Below, in pieces: positions 8,408-17,743 of a stretch of DNA of 64,000 bases (positions are counted from its first letter, which is position 1; each line of letters opens with the position of its first letter). The stretch is from contig DASWVB010000004.1 in NCBI GenBank assembly GCA_036401375.1, positions 1 to 64,000 of the forward strand. Reading direction: 5' to 3'. Origin of the DNA: DASWUZ01 sp036401375. GTDB taxonomy: Bacteria; Acidobacteriota; Terriglobia; Terriglobales; Acidobacteriaceae. The notes beneath the pieces were generated by a model. It saw nothing but the letters and a program-made list of their open reading frames with translations, did no database searches and was not told where the DNA came from. Made by a program: the position numbers and the translations under genes.

Positions 8408-9472
8408 ATGTCCACTCTCCCCGAGACCGGGCTTAATCTCACGCGCATTACTCCAGCGTTGCCCCGCAACTGCACCTTCAGCGACTCCGACTGGCGCGCC
8501 CTGGCGCCCTCGTGGTTTCCTGTCGCCTTTTCGCACGAAGTGACCACCGCCCCCTACGCCACAAAGCTGCTGGACGAACGCCTCGTCCTGTATCGCATCT
8601 CCGACGGCTCTGTCATCGCCGCTCGCGATCTATGCCTCCATCGCGGGGTTCCGCTCAGCCTCGGCCACGTCGATGGCGATGAAATAGTCTGCAAATATCA
8701 CGGCCTGCGCTACGATCGCGAGGGCCGCTGCACCTGCATCCCCGCTCATCCTGGAGGCGCTATCTCGCCGCGTCTGCGGCTGCAGACCTATCCGGTCCGC
8801 GAGCGCTACGGCCTCGTGTGGACGCGACTCATCGACGACGGTCCAGTCACCTTCCCCGACTTCTCAGAATGGGACGACCCGTCTTACCTCCAGGTGCTGC
8901 CGGCCAGCGTCGCCCTCGAGGCCGCCGCTGGCCGGCAGGTAGAGGGCTTCCTCGATGTAAGTCACTTTGCCTTCATACACACAGATACCTTTGGCGAAGC
9001 AGACAATCCGGTAGTTCCGACTTACCCTGTCGAAGCTACGCCCGGAGGCTTTATCGTGGATTATGTAAGTACCGTCAGTAACTACTCACACGGGTTCAAG
9101 CATCTAAGTCCGCCCGGCTTCCTCTGGCGCAGACGCTTCGAAGTCTGGCTACCCTTCACGGCCAAGCTCACCGTCTTCTTCCCTGGCGAGGACCGGCTTT
9201 GCATCCTCAACGCAGCAATGCCCATATCCGCGCGGAAGACCCGCGTGTTTGTACCTATTTGCCGCAACTTCGACCTGAACGCACCGCTGCAAGCTACCCT
9301 CGACTTTAACCACCAGGTCTTTGCAGAGGACAAAGCGATCGTCGAGAATCAATACCCTGAAGATCTTCCCCTGGACCTGCACGCCGAGGCGCACATCCCG
9401 GCTGATCGCAGCTCTATCACCTACCGCCGCAGGCTCGCCGCCATGGGACTCGGGCGTAGCTACACGGCATGA
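8408..9472 (+). CDS. Rieske [2Fe-2S] non-heme iron oxygenase, possibly acting on a purine
   Basis: A 354-residue oxygenase alpha subunit. The Rieske cluster ligands are Cys76-x-His78 (CLHRG) and Cys95-x-x-His98 (CKYHG). The mononuclear iron site follows as Asp183 with His186 and His191 in GFLDVSHFAFIHTDTFG. The C-terminal part has AEDKAIVENQYPEDLP, typical of ring-hydroxylating enzymes of the HpxD/PaO type. A GAGG Shine-Dalgarno precedes the ATG. Divergence from the ureide operon suggests a purine substrate: in Klebsiella the Rieske protein HpxD is assigned to hypoxanthine oxidation in the hpx cluster. No matching reductase gene is visible. Family certain; substrate inferred. Confidence 0.88.
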   Translation: MSTLPETGLNLTRITPALPRNCTFSDSDWRALAPSWFPVAFSHEVTTAPYATKLLDERLVLYRISDGSVIAARDLCLHRGVPLSLGHVDGDEIVCKYHGLRYDREGRCTCIPAHPGGAISPRLRLQTYPVRERYGLVWTRLIDDGPVTFPDFSEWDDPSYLQVLPASVALEAAAGRQVEGFLDVSHFAFIHTDTFGEADNPVVPTYPVEATPGGFIVDYVSTVSNYSHGFKHLSPPGFLWRRRFEVWLPFTAKLTVFFPGEDRLCILNAAMPISARKTRVFVPICRNFDLNAPLQATLDFNHQVFAEDKAIVENQYPEDLPLDLHAEAHIPADRSSITYRRRLAAMGLGRSYTA

Positions 9473-9499
9473 CTTAGCGGCGCCATCCCTCGAAGCGAC

Positions 9500-10576
9500 C
9501 TACTTCTCGGTGGGCAGATGATCGCGGTACCTATCCCAGTGATCGACCAGGGTCTGAACAACCCGGTGCCCGACAGAGTAAGCCGCCTCGAGCGAGGGTA
9601 TATAGGCCCCGTACTTTCCGATCTTCTGCTCCGCCAGACCATCAGCGGCGGCTAGTCCTGGCCGCGGCTGGTCGTAGTTGCTGATTGTTCTCAGCACCAG
9701 TACTCGATGAAGATCAATTCGTCCTGCCTTCGCCAGGAAGCTAAGTGACTGCAGCGTTCCGGTGTCCTCCATCGCGGTAGTTACAAACGTTCCTCTGCCG
9801 GCGGTGTAGTAGCTCACCCAGGAATTAGCCCACTCATCCATCAACCTTCCATGCCAGAAGGTAGAAGAAGATAACTCGTCCCCCTTCATTACAAACGGTG
9901 GCCGCTGCGCCGTTGCCTCCGGGTACTGCATTCGCCGCGCCTGGATCACCGGAGTATCTACCAGCGGAACGTCACGTGTTAGCTCATAAGCCCATTCAAC
10001 CATCGCAGGATCGAGGTGATAGACCTGTCCCTCATCCGCAGCCACCGGCAACTCGTAGGGTGAAGACTTACGCAGCGGAATGAAGCCTGTCTTCCACTCG
10101 GCGGGTATCTCGCGCCCATCGATCTCGTACCCAAGATCGCCATCGACAACCCACTCAGCCCACACGGCAGAGCCGAGAGAGGTCCTGGCGGGATTGCCAC
10201 CCGCTATGCCGGCTACCACAAAATAGGCGTGGCTAAGATCGAACCGGGGGTCCAGCCCAAGAGCCATGAGCGACGCGGCCGCCTTGGCCGTACCTACGCC
10301 AGTGACTACCCCGAGCACTCCATCCTTGTTCAAGCGAATGTCGCGATTGCCCGCTGGAAAGGGCATGATCAGGTCGAGCGGCTCGCGCTCCACCCACGCC
10401 TGAAACTCGCCCGGTGCGTCGCCACTATCAGCGCCTAACTCGAACATGGTGATAACTACGACCTTGATCGGGATCGTAGTAGCGGATGACTGCGGCGGCG
10501 CCACGGCATGGCTAATAACAGGCGAAGCAGCAAGACATAGCAGTGAGAAGACAACAAGCTCGTTGAATCGGCGCAT
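9500..10576 (-). CDS. Exported purine nucleoside permease (NUP) family protein
   Basis: A 358-residue protein with a signal peptide (hydrophobic residues 8-25, SHA-VA cleavage region) followed by a domain of the NUP family, whose founding member is Candida albicans NUP. Recognisable segments include VVVITMFELGADSGDAPGEF, VTGVGTAKAAASLMALG, FVVAGIAGGNPARTSLGSA and TTAMEDTGTL. The fold is phosphorylase-like rather than that of a membrane transporter and no transmembrane segments follow the signal, so in bacteria it is likely a periplasmic nucleoside-binding or nucleoside-cleaving protein. It converges on the Rieske gene with a 27-bp gap. Its location beside a purine-degrading operon fits nucleoside supply. 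Confidence 0.85.
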   Translation of the reverse strand: MRRFNELVVFSLLCLAASPVISHAVAPPQSSATTIPIKVVVITMFELGADSGDAPGEFQAWVEREPLDLIMPFPAGNRDIRLNKDGVLGVVTGVGTAKAAASLMALGLDPRFDLSHAYFVVAGIAGGNPARTSLGSAVWAEWVVDGDLGYEIDGREIPAEWKTGFIPLRKSSPYELPVAADEGQVYHLDPAMVEWAYELTRDVPLVDTPVIQARRMQYPEATAQRPPFVMKGDELSSSTFWHGRLMDEWANSWVSYYTAGRGTFVTTAMEDTGTLQSLSFLAKAGRIDLHRVLVLRTISNYDQPRPGLAAADGLAEQKIGKYGAYIPSLEAAYSVGHRVVQTLVDHWDRYRDHLPTEK

Positions 10577-10635
10577 CTGCCTATCCTGACCTGTGGGACG
10601 ACTAGTCTAAATTACGTTTGCTTACCCGCACCTTA

Positions 10636-11802
10636 TCAATCCACAGCCTTCTTTCTTAGAAGCTCCTCGCCAAGAGGGACAGTGGTCAGTACTTGCGCGA
10701 TCACCTCAGACGCATGCCCGTCGCCATAAGGATTGACCATGCCACTTAGACTTTGGCGGAACTCGTCGCTCCGCGCACGGGCCATAGCCTCAAGGATCGA
10801 AACAACAGTAGGCGCCTCGTCCGGCATTGCGTCTATGACGTTGCGCGCCCGCTCACGCCCCTTCTGTCGCAAGCCGATATTCAGCGTCGGAAGGGCAAAA
10901 GAGGGGGACTCCATGATCCCGCTGCTGGAATTCCCAAGCATTACATGGACAAACCGCAGCAGGCTCCAGTAAGTCAACGCAGGCAGGTTGACAAACAAGC
11001 GACCATTGCCCCGAAGGTCTAAGAATGCTTGCGCTCGCCGTACAATCTCGCGGCTGCCGGCATCCGCATTCGGATAGCAAAAGAGTATCTGACCCTTCAG
11101 GTGACCTAGCGCCTCGAAAAGCGCATCCACCTCGCGCGTAGTCTCCCGGGCAATCGTCACAGGATGATAGGCAACGAGGGTAGTAGGCGTACCAAGATCC
11201 AGACCAAGCTTGTCGGATAACTCTGCGCGCGTAAGCAGGTGATGCCGCGTAAGATGGTCGAGCGAAGGCGCGCCCGCGCGGTGGACACGCCAACTCTCCT
11301 CGCCCATCCCGATCACACGGTCGCGTGCCTTGTAAGTTGAGGTGAAGTGCACATGGCTCATCTTTGTAAGTGCGTTGCGCACCGCGTCGTCAATCGCGCC
11401 CTCACTGACCTCGCCGCCCTCAATGTGGGCGAGAGGAATGCGTAGCGCGAGCGCCACAGTAGCAGGGGCCATCATCTCGTATCGGTCCGCTATGAGCAAC
11501 ATCAGATCGGGTCGCATCTCTCCGAGCATGTCGGCAAAGCTGAGCGTCGCCACTCCGATGGTCTTCGCCATCCCGACGTCTGAATCCGAGCTAAGCAGGC
11601 ACTCAACGCGGCCGGCGATCTCAAAGCCATCCTGCTCAATCTCCTGAACTGTCGATCCAAACTCCGGGGAGAGATGAGCGCCCGCCACGATCAGTTTCAG
11701 GTGCACATCAGGATGACGAGCAAGATCATAGAGGGGCCAGTACAGATGACTATAGTCCGCGCGCGAGGTTGTGACGACAGCGATCGTGCGCCTGCGACTC
11801 AT
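10636..11802 (-). CDS. neuC: UDP-N-acetylglucosamine 2-epimerase (hydrolysing, NeuC-like)
   Basis: A 388-residue GT-B-fold epimerase of the hydrolysing NeuC branch. Signature pieces are TTSRADYSHLYWPLY at the N-terminus, LLIADRYEMMAPA, the Glu of HIEGGEVSEGAIDDAVRNAL, and the nucleotide-binding LGNSSSGIMESPSF followed by NIGLRQKGRER. Such enzymes release UDP from UDP-GlcNAc (or a diacetyl-bacillosamine analogue) and give ManNAc or a related sugar for sialic or legionaminic acid. No NeuB or NeuA homologue lies in the window. It follows the acyltransferase gene by 9 bp on the same strand, so both probably serve surface polysaccharide formation. Confidence 0.88.
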   Translation of the reverse strand: MSRRRTIAVVTTSRADYSHLYWPLYDLARHPDVHLKLIVAGAHLSPEFGSTVQEIEQDGFEIAGRVECLLSSDSDVGMAKTIGVATLSFADMLGEMRPDLMLLIADRYEMMAPATVALALRIPLAHIEGGEVSEGAIDDAVRNALTKMSHVHFTSTYKARDRVIGMGEESWRVHRAGAPSLDHLTRHHLLTRAELSDKLGLDLGTPTTLVAYHPVTIARETTREVDALFEALGHLKGQILFCYPNADAGSREIVRRAQAFLDLRGNGRLFVNLPALTYWSLLRFVHVMLGNSSSGIMESPSFALPTLNIGLRQKGRERARNVIDAMPDEAPTVVSILEAMARARSDEFRQSLSGMVNPYGDGHASEVIAQVLTTVPLGEELLRKKAVD

Positions 11803-11811
11803 GCCTTCATA

Positions 11812-13785
11812 CTAAGGCAGCGCGCTCGAGGTGGATACCTGCGGAACGGCCGATCGCATGGTTGTGGCCTCGTGTCCGCCAGGGCCGCGCACGGTGTCCT
11901 GCTGAAAGCGCGACAACATCCTCTTCCACGAGGCTGTCGCTGCGATGCTCCCTGCAACCAGGGCAGACCCGGCCGTCGTGTAGTGGTCTGTATCGAAAAG
12001 CAGCGGCGAACTGCCGACACTCGTAGTACAAACATCGGGGCAGAGAAAGTCGTGCAGCGATATATAGTCCGCACCCTCCTCTGCGGCTATCTGCCGCAGC
12101 TGTCCACCTACTCGCAACGGGCTTGCCTCCTCAAAGCGCGTCGGCAGGTACGCGTCCTTACGCCTTGTTCCTATGGCCAGCAGACGGGGCAGCGGCATGG
12201 CGTACTGAGTGCCCGGACCGATCAGCAGGACCGGGATCGAACGCCTCTTCAGGTCTGCCAGGGTAGCTCTTAGCTGACTCATCTCATCTTCCTCCCAGGT
12301 CGCAGACAATATAACCAGATCTATCCTGTTCTTTTCGAGGAAATCACCCATAACATAGTTGAACATCTGCGTGCACTTACTCGCAGGAGTAATAGCCCTG
12401 TCGATTACCGGCACACATTTCCACCCGGAAGCAGTGGCTTGAAGTATGTTTACCCGGCTATCGACCTGTGACAAGCCCTCCCACAGGTGCGCGGCATGGC
12501 TGTTGCCGAGAAGCAAGACGTTGGCTTTGCCGGGCTGCGTGCGCAGACATCCAGAGCGGGTCAGTTGATCGATACTGTCCTGCGTACGAAGGAAGCAACT
12601 ATGCTCTCGAAACGGCTGCCCTGGCTCATAGTCCAGATAGTTAGCCATACTTATAACGTCGGGGGAGTAGCGACGGGGAAATCCGTGCGACACAAGAAGA
12701 ACTAAACCGATGGCTGTTACCGCAAGTGCGGACAGTGCGCTGTAAGTGAAGACCAGACGCGAGGGCGCACGCATCGTGCGAAACGGCTGCTCTACAAATC
12801 GCCACGACAGGGTCGCGAGCACCATCGCACCCGCGAAGATTAGACCCTGCTGCAAGTGTGACAGCTTGGAGGCTGGCGCTGCATATTGGACAAGGACAAT
12901 GAGAGGCCAGTGCCACAAGTAAAGTGAAAAAGAGATAAGTCCTATAAATACTACAGGCTTAAAGCTGAGAGCCTTCTCTACTATATTGCTCCCATCCCTT
13001 CCGCCGGCGATTACGGCGACTGCACCGAGGCAAGGCAGCAGGGCGGCGGCTCCCGGAAACGGCGTGCCCACTTTGTAGGTAAAGACGGCAAAGAGCATCG
13101 CGGCAAGACCGGCTACCGCGAGGAAGTTGCGGGCGATCGCAGACTTGAGCCATCCCTTCGGCGAACCCGCGAGTATGACTCCCACCAGGAGCTCCCAGGT
13201 GCGTCCCGGCAGCAAATAGAAGGCGGCTTCTGGTTTGGCGGCCGTTGAATAGACTGACAGCCAGAGAGAGAGTGCCGCAACCAGGGCCATGCCGGGAAGC
13301 AGCAACGACGACCTGATCCGGTACAGCAACAGCGCTCCAAGCGGGAAAAAGGCATAAAACTGCTCCTCTACGCCAAGCGACCAGATATGCAGCAGAGGTT
13401 TCTCTACGGCGCTGTGATCGAAGTACCCCGTGCCCCGCCAGAAGAAGATATTAGCCACGGAGAGAGCAGCCGCTATAAGAGACTTACCATAGGCACTTAG
13501 ATCAGGAGGCAGCAGGATGAACAAACAGGCTATGGAGACTACTAGCAATACAAAGGTAAGCGCGGGCAATATCCGCTTAAACCTGCGTAGATAAAAGTTT
13601 GACAGACTAAAGCTGCCATCTTTTACGCCGTCTAGAACAATGCCGCCTATCAGGTAGCCCGAGATCACGAAGAATATGTCAACCCCTACGAAGCCACCCG
13701 GCACAAACTGCAGTCCAAGATGGAAGGCCATCACCGCAAGCACTGCGATGGCACGAATCCCATCTATATCCCGCCTGTACTTCAT
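11812..13785 (-). CDS. Acyltransferase 3 with C-terminal SGNH domain (OafA/YrhL-like O-acetyltransferase)
   Basis: A 657-residue inner-membrane protein. Residues 1-370 form the acyltransferase-3 domain: YRRDIDGIRAIAVLAVMAFH carries the catalytic His and Arg of the family, FFVISGYLIGG follows, and about ten hydrophobic helices are visible. Residues about 390-650 form a periplasmic SGNH domain with the nucleophile block LLLGNSHAAHLWEGL and the catalytic DTDHYTTAGSALV near the end. Proteins of this two-domain type O-acetylate lipopolysaccharide or peptidoglycan sugars. It is 9 bp upstream of the neuC-like gene. The C-terminal tail is slightly extended and low in complexity. Confidence 0.93.
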   Translation of the reverse strand: MKYRRDIDGIRAIAVLAVMAFHLGLQFVPGGFVGVDIFFVISGYLIGGIVLDGVKDGSFSLSNFYLRRFKRILPALTFVLLVVSIACLFILLPPDLSAYGKSLIAAALSVANIFFWRGTGYFDHSAVEKPLLHIWSLGVEEQFYAFFPLGALLLYRIRSSLLLPGMALVAALSLWLSVYSTAAKPEAAFYLLPGRTWELLVGVILAGSPKGWLKSAIARNFLAVAGLAAMLFAVFTYKVGTPFPGAAALLPCLGAVAVIAGGRDGSNIVEKALSFKPVVFIGLISFSLYLWHWPLIVLVQYAAPASKLSHLQQGLIFAGAMVLATLSWRFVEQPFRTMRAPSRLVFTYSALSALAVTAIGLVLLVSHGFPRRYSPDVISMANYLDYEPGQPFREHSCFLRTQDSIDQLTRSGCLRTQPGKANVLLLGNSHAAHLWEGLSQVDSRVNILQATASGWKCVPVIDRAITPASKCTQMFNYVMGDFLEKNRIDLVILSATWEEDEMSQLRATLADLKRRSIPVLLIGPGTQYAMPLPRLLAIGTRRKDAYLPTRFEEASPLRVGGQLRQIAAEEGADYISLHDFLCPDVCTTSVGSSPLLFDTDHYTTAGSALVAGSIAATASWKRMLSRFQQDTVRGPGGHEATTMRSAVPQVSTSSALP

Positions 13786-14090
13786 CTAAAGTCCTTTCGT
13801 GTGCACTTTCGAAGAGGCAAGGGAGGAGTTAGATGCTGCAGGCTATCGATCGCAGATCAGTAAGGCGCGAGTGCTGGCAGGCAGCATCGCATAGACGCCG
13901 GGAAGCGCGTATTACGCGTTTCGGACAATTGAACAGCGGTAGCCTTCTACCGTCGGGAGTGCGCGAGCAGACCAAGGGGTTTCATAGATAAGGATAACAA
14001 TGGGGTTGAGCAGGGTCAAGCGGCGCGCCGTGTCTACTCTGATCAGGGCCAGCAATAAATGGGAGTTGACTGGTCAGGAACCGAGAGCAA
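13786..14090. other. Intergenic region upstream of the acyltransferase gene
   Basis: 305 bp without a convincing gene. It holds the upstream region of the acyltransferase gene (right-to-left) and the 3' end of the alaC transcript. I see two small perfect palindromes, CGCGTA-T-TACGCG near 13906 and TGCTG-n5-CAGCA near 13872, but no strong promoter or terminator. Confidence 0.4.
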
Positions 14091-15293
14091 TCAAACCAGC
14101 GTAGGCTGCAGCACCCCATCCTGCGCAAACATGTGTCTGATTCCTCTGAGTGCCTGCCGCGTACGCTCCTCATTCTCAATCAGTGAGAAGCGAACATGGC
14201 CGTCACCATACTCACCAAACCCGACACCGGGGCTCACAGCGACCTTGGCCTCTTTCAGCAGCTTACTCGCGAACTCAAGAGACCCCATGCTGCGATACGA
14301 AGCCGGAATAGGCGCCCACACGAACATCGTCGCCTTCGGACTTACAACCTCCCAGCCTGCCTTAGTGAGTCCATGGACGAGGCAGTCACGGCGGCTCTTA
14401 TAGTTGTCGCAGATCTCGCTGACACAATCCTGCGGCCCCTCAAGGGCAAGGATCGATGCTACCTGGATCGGAGTAAACATTCCGTAGTCGAAGTAACTCT
14501 TTAATCTGCCCAGTGCGGCTACAAGCGTCTTGTTGCCAACCATGAATCCCACCCGCCAGCCAGGCATGTTATAGCTTTTCGACAGAGTAAAGAACTCGAC
14601 GGCAATATCCCGCGCACCGGGAACCTGGAGTACTGAGGGTGCCCGGTAGCCATCGAAGGTAATATCGGCGTAGGCCAGGTCATGGACGAGATAAATGCCG
14701 TGCTCCTTGCACAGGGCTACTACCCGCTCGAAAAACGGCAGCTCGACACATTGAGTGGTAGGGTTGGCCGGGAAATTCAGGATCAACATCCGCGGCCGGG
14801 GATACATCAGCGGAATAGCCTGCTCTAACTCACTTAGAAAATCGTCGGTGTTATGCACCGCTACACTTCGGATATTTGCGCCAGCTATGATCGGCCCGTA
14901 AATATGAATCGGGTAACTTGGGTTGGGAACTACGACGACATCGCCCTGGTCGAGCGTCGCCATACAAAGATGGGCGATTCCCTCCTTCGAGCCGATTGTG
15001 ACGATCGCCTCCGTCGCAGCATCAAGCTCGACATCGTACCGGCGCTGGTACCAGTTACAGATTGCCTTGCGCAGGCGGGGCAGTCCCTTGGAGACGGAGT
15101 AGCGATGACTCGACGGCTTCTGTGCCGCCTCTACCATCTTGTCCACGATGTGCTTCGGCGTGGCCCCGTCCGGGTTGCCCATTCCAAAGTCGATGATATC
15201 TTCACCGCGCCTGCGCGCAGCCGCCTTGAGATCGCCGGTGATGTTGAAGACGTATGGAGGCAGCCTCTTCAGCCGCGAAAATTCTTCGTTCAT
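14091..15293 (-). CDS. alaC: Class I/II aminotransferase, AlaC-type alanine transaminase
   Basis: A 400-residue PLP-dependent fold-type I aminotransferase. PLP-site features are NFPANPTTQCVE, LVHDLAYADITFDGY (the Asp that binds the pyridine nitrogen), and SLSKSYNMPGWRVGF, in frame as LSKS with the Schiff-base Lys at about 239. The N-terminal block IIDFGMGNPDGATPKHIV is the pattern seen in AlaC and its relatives among LL-diaminopimelate-aminotransferase-like enzymes. AlaC makes L-alanine from pyruvate and glutamate. It stands alone, separated by 125 bp from the flavoprotein gene upstream. Family certain, exact substrate pair likely. Confidence 0.88.
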   Translation of the reverse strand: MNEEFSRLKRLPPYVFNITGDLKAAARRRGEDIIDFGMGNPDGATPKHIVDKMVEAAQKPSSHRYSVSKGLPRLRKAICNWYQRRYDVELDAATEAIVTIGSKEGIAHLCMATLDQGDVVVVPNPSYPIHIYGPIIAGANIRSVAVHNTDDFLSELEQAIPLMYPRPRMLILNFPANPTTQCVELPFFERVVALCKEHGIYLVHDLAYADITFDGYRAPSVLQVPGARDIAVEFFTLSKSYNMPGWRVGFMVGNKTLVAALGRLKSYFDYGMFTPIQVASILALEGPQDCVSEICDNYKSRRDCLVHGLTKAGWEVVSPKATMFVWAPIPASYRSMGSLEFASKLLKEAKVAVSPGVGFGEYGDGHVRFSLIENEERTRQALRGIRHMFAQDGVLQPTLV

Positions 15294-15417
15294 GACTTAC
15301 TCATTCTAAGTCACACGCTACCGCAACGAGCGCGACACGCCGCAGGTGTCTACAGGAATGCACTCCCCTGGGAACTGGCGCCGGCGATCAGGGAATTGTT
15401 TCAACAGGGGAGCCAGA

Positions 15418-16554
15418 TCACGCCGCCTTACCCCGCCGCAAGATGCGAAGCAGCAAACGAGAGCTCATTCCCTCGGCGTAAACCTTCAGCAGTGCGGTCC
15501 GCAGCCCGGGCAGCGTCAATGCCTGAAAACCGCGGTCGGGATTGGCGTAAAACGCATTCGCAGCCCGGGTCGAAAACGCCAGCATCTCTCGCAAAGGTGC
15601 GAGCGCCTCGGTATACTGCCGCGCAGCACCTCGGTCGTCGCTAAGGCGAGTTCCAGCGCCTGCGCTCGAGACACTGAGATCGCAATCGATAGCACGAGCG
15701 GCTGCCTGTCCGCTCACGACCGCGCTGTAAATCCCCTCGGCTGTGAGAGGATCGACCAGACCCGCCGCATCGCCAGCCAGCAAAATCCGTCCAAAGGCGC
15801 AGGCGGTGTCCGGCTCTGACACACCCAGGTACTGCCCGACAACATGCTCCAGCGCGTCCGTTCCAAGCTTGTGCCGAACATACTCCGCCAGCCGCTCCCG
15901 GTTCAGCCTCTCATCGCGTGGTCCGCCGTAGTATCCGAGTCCGACATTCAGATGATCGCCCTTGGGAAAGATCCACCCATAGCCGTTCTTCACCGCACCA
16001 AAGTCGAACGTGAGATCGACCGCCTGCGCCTGCAGCGGCACCTGGGCCTCGAGCGCAAAACCTCCGCTGACCGTGCCCGCGCCCGGGCAAAAGCGCCGCA
16101 CCTGGCTATGCACTCCATCCGCGCCGACACAATAGCGCGCTTGCAGCACCTCGTCGCCAATATCGATCGAGACTCGTTCGCCATCATCATCGATACTCCG
16201 GATGCCGCGCACCTTGCGGAACGTCGCACCAGCCTCAAGCGTCTTGCCAAAGCAGTATGCGTCGAACTCAGACCGCACCGTCATCACACAGATCGGCTTG
16301 CGCGTCTTTACCAGCGTTGGCGACACGCCGTTCTTCTCGAGCACGATCCGCTGCACCACTTCGCGCGTCACCGGTTCGACGGAGTAGCGCAACGCCCGAA
16401 CCGTCTTCATCGTCAGCCCTCCGGCACACGCCTTCGGCCGCGGAAAGTCGCACCTGTCCAGCAGCAGCACCGCGCGCCCGGCCACCGCCAGATCATATGC
16501 AGCAGCGCACCCTGCGGGCCCGCCGCCCACGACCACCGCATCCCACATCTTCAT
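15418..16554 (-). CDS. Geranylgeranyl reductase family FAD-dependent oxidoreductase
   Basis: A 378-residue flavoprotein of the p-hydroxybenzoate-hydroxylase fold. The FAD-binding GxGxxG appears as VVVGGGPAGCAAAYDLA at residues 7-23, the family motif PRPKACAGGLT at about 38-48, and the second FAD contact as LLAGDAAGLVDPLTAEGI, where PLTAEGI is diagnostic for geranylgeranyl reductase-like enzymes. Members hydrogenate prenyl chains (chlorophyll, archaeal lipids, quinones) or act on other lipids; no prenyl-biosynthesis neighbour lies in the window to choose a substrate. The ATG at 16554 puts the Rossmann strand right at the N-terminus, supporting the start. Confidence 0.87.
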   Translation of the reverse strand: MKMWDAVVVGGGPAGCAAAYDLAVAGRAVLLLDRCDFPRPKACAGGLTMKTVRALRYSVEPVTREVVQRIVLEKNGVSPTLVKTRKPICVMTVRSEFDAYCFGKTLEAGATFRKVRGIRSIDDDGERVSIDIGDEVLQARYCVGADGVHSQVRRFCPGAGTVSGGFALEAQVPLQAQAVDLTFDFGAVKNGYGWIFPKGDHLNVGLGYYGGPRDERLNRERLAEYVRHKLGTDALEHVVGQYLGVSEPDTACAFGRILLAGDAAGLVDPLTAEGIYSAVVSGQAAARAIDCDLSVSSAGAGTRLSDDRGAARQYTEALAPLREMLAFSTRAANAFYANPDRGFQALTLPGLRTALLKVYAEGMSSRLLLRILRRGKAA

Positions 16555-16755
16555 CTACGCGTGTCCACAGCTTTTCGCATCAGGTCTCTCAGTTATATCA
16601 AGCGCACTCATCCGCTCGCAGGCACCAGGCGCTTTTGGCCCCGCTGCACACGGTCGCGCAAGGCTTGCGCTACTTACAGGCACTGCTCACCGCCAAGCCA
16701 GGGTGCTGCGAACGGACCGGGTGCGCTTGCCTTCGGTCTTACTCAGGCGATGAGC

Positions 16756-17550
16756 TCAGCGAACCCCAGCAACCTTGTAATCGAAATAGTCGATAGTAAG
16801 ATCGGCAGTCCCCCCAAGCCGGGTCCTCGTCTCCGTTCGGTTCTGCTCCGGCAGCCAGAACTCGCCCACCTTTAAATACTGATGATGGATTTCGGTCTTC
16901 CTGATCCAGAACGAGGGGTCCCTGGCGGGCTCGGCCTCAATGCGCGTCACTGCAAAGTCGACCGCATCCACCCAGATCTTTCCGCGATACAAAAACTTGC
17001 TGTCGACCCGCGGCTGCACGCCCAGGATGTACTCGCTGCCGCGTGCGCCGCTCTCCATCCCCTGCAGTTCGAAGTTGTAGTTCGCCGGTGTCAGCGCTGT
17101 GCGCTCTGCATCGAGCGCGGCCTCACGTTCGCTCTCCATCAGCCGGCTCAGCACCCGATCGATCAGCAGTTTCGATCCTGTCTCCGATAGCACTTTGAAG
17201 CTCTTCTTACCGGGCGCATCGTAGGTCATTGCAACCTTCATGCTCGCCTCGCGGCTGCTCGGAAATCCGTGATACTCGATCCGGTAGCGTCGCCCGCAGG
17301 TGTAGTGCTGCAGATGCGCGGCCCGCTCCTCGTTCCGCCGCACGAGCCGCTCCACAACCTCATCGGAGGTCAGTCGCCCCCCACTCGATCTCGACTCAGG
17401 GCCGCCAGCCGGAGCCGCTCCCCGGAGAGCAGTCGACCAGATTAACACCGCCAGACAGCCCATTATCAGCACGCGCATGCGGACGCGCGCAAAGGCACCG
17501 CGGCGCACGCCCCTCCATCGACTTGTTAGAAGCAATGCTTGAGCCCGCAT
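16756..17550 (-). CDS. Exported protein with LolA-like/outer-membrane lipoprotein-sorting fold
   Basis: A secreted protein of about 264 residues. A hydrophobic signal segment (MRVLIMGCLAVLIWSTALRG) is followed by a helical N-terminal region with EVVERLVRRNEERAAHLQHY and then beta-rich sequence ending VGEFWLPEQNRTETRTRLGG, resembling the LolA/YdhA-type barrel found in many acidobacterial exported proteins. The start may be the ATG at 17550 or the ATG at 17478, which lies exactly before the signal segment; neither has a good Shine-Dalgarno. The frame is open further upstream to 18036, but that part is antisense to arsR and is not coding. No enzyme motif is seen. Confidence 0.65.
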   Translation of the reverse strand: MRAQALLLTSRWRGVRRGAFARVRMRVLIMGCLAVLIWSTALRGAAPAGGPESRSSGGRLTSDEVVERLVRRNEERAAHLQHYTCGRRYRIEYHGFPSSREASMKVAMTYDAPGKKSFKVLSETGSKLLIDRVLSRLMESEREAALDAERTALTPANYNFELQGMESGARGSEYILGVQPRVDSKFLYRGKIWVDAVDFAVTRIEAEPARDPSFWIRKTEIHHQYLKVGEFWLPEQNRTETRTRLGGTADLTIDYFDYKVAGVR

Positions 17551-17743
17551 AGTTGCGTCTACTGTAACAACCCGCGGCTTTAAGCAGCATGAATCCCCAT
17601 TTCGCATCGGGATGTGCGTAACGCCCGCGCCAGCATTCCGAGCAGGCCTGGGGTGGGCAGCATAACCGCCGCCCATCCTTGTTGCCAGCCGCGCTTCCCA
17701 GGTTAGGCCGCGAAGACGGCTGTAACGAGCTTGTACTTTTGAG

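Noticed and set aside
10636..11802. A sialic acid synthesis locus
   Set aside because: Only the NeuC-like epimerase is present; no NeuB, NeuA or sialyltransferase gene lies nearby.
13900..13920. Small palindrome CGCGTA-T-TACGCG as an operator
   Set aside because: Only 13 bp in GC-rich DNA and not placed at a recognisable promoter; could be chance.
15844..16875. Plus-strand open frame (343 codons) opposite the geranylgeranyl-reductase-like gene
   Set aside because: Shadow of a gene with an intact FAD-binding fold; no motifs and no ribosome site.
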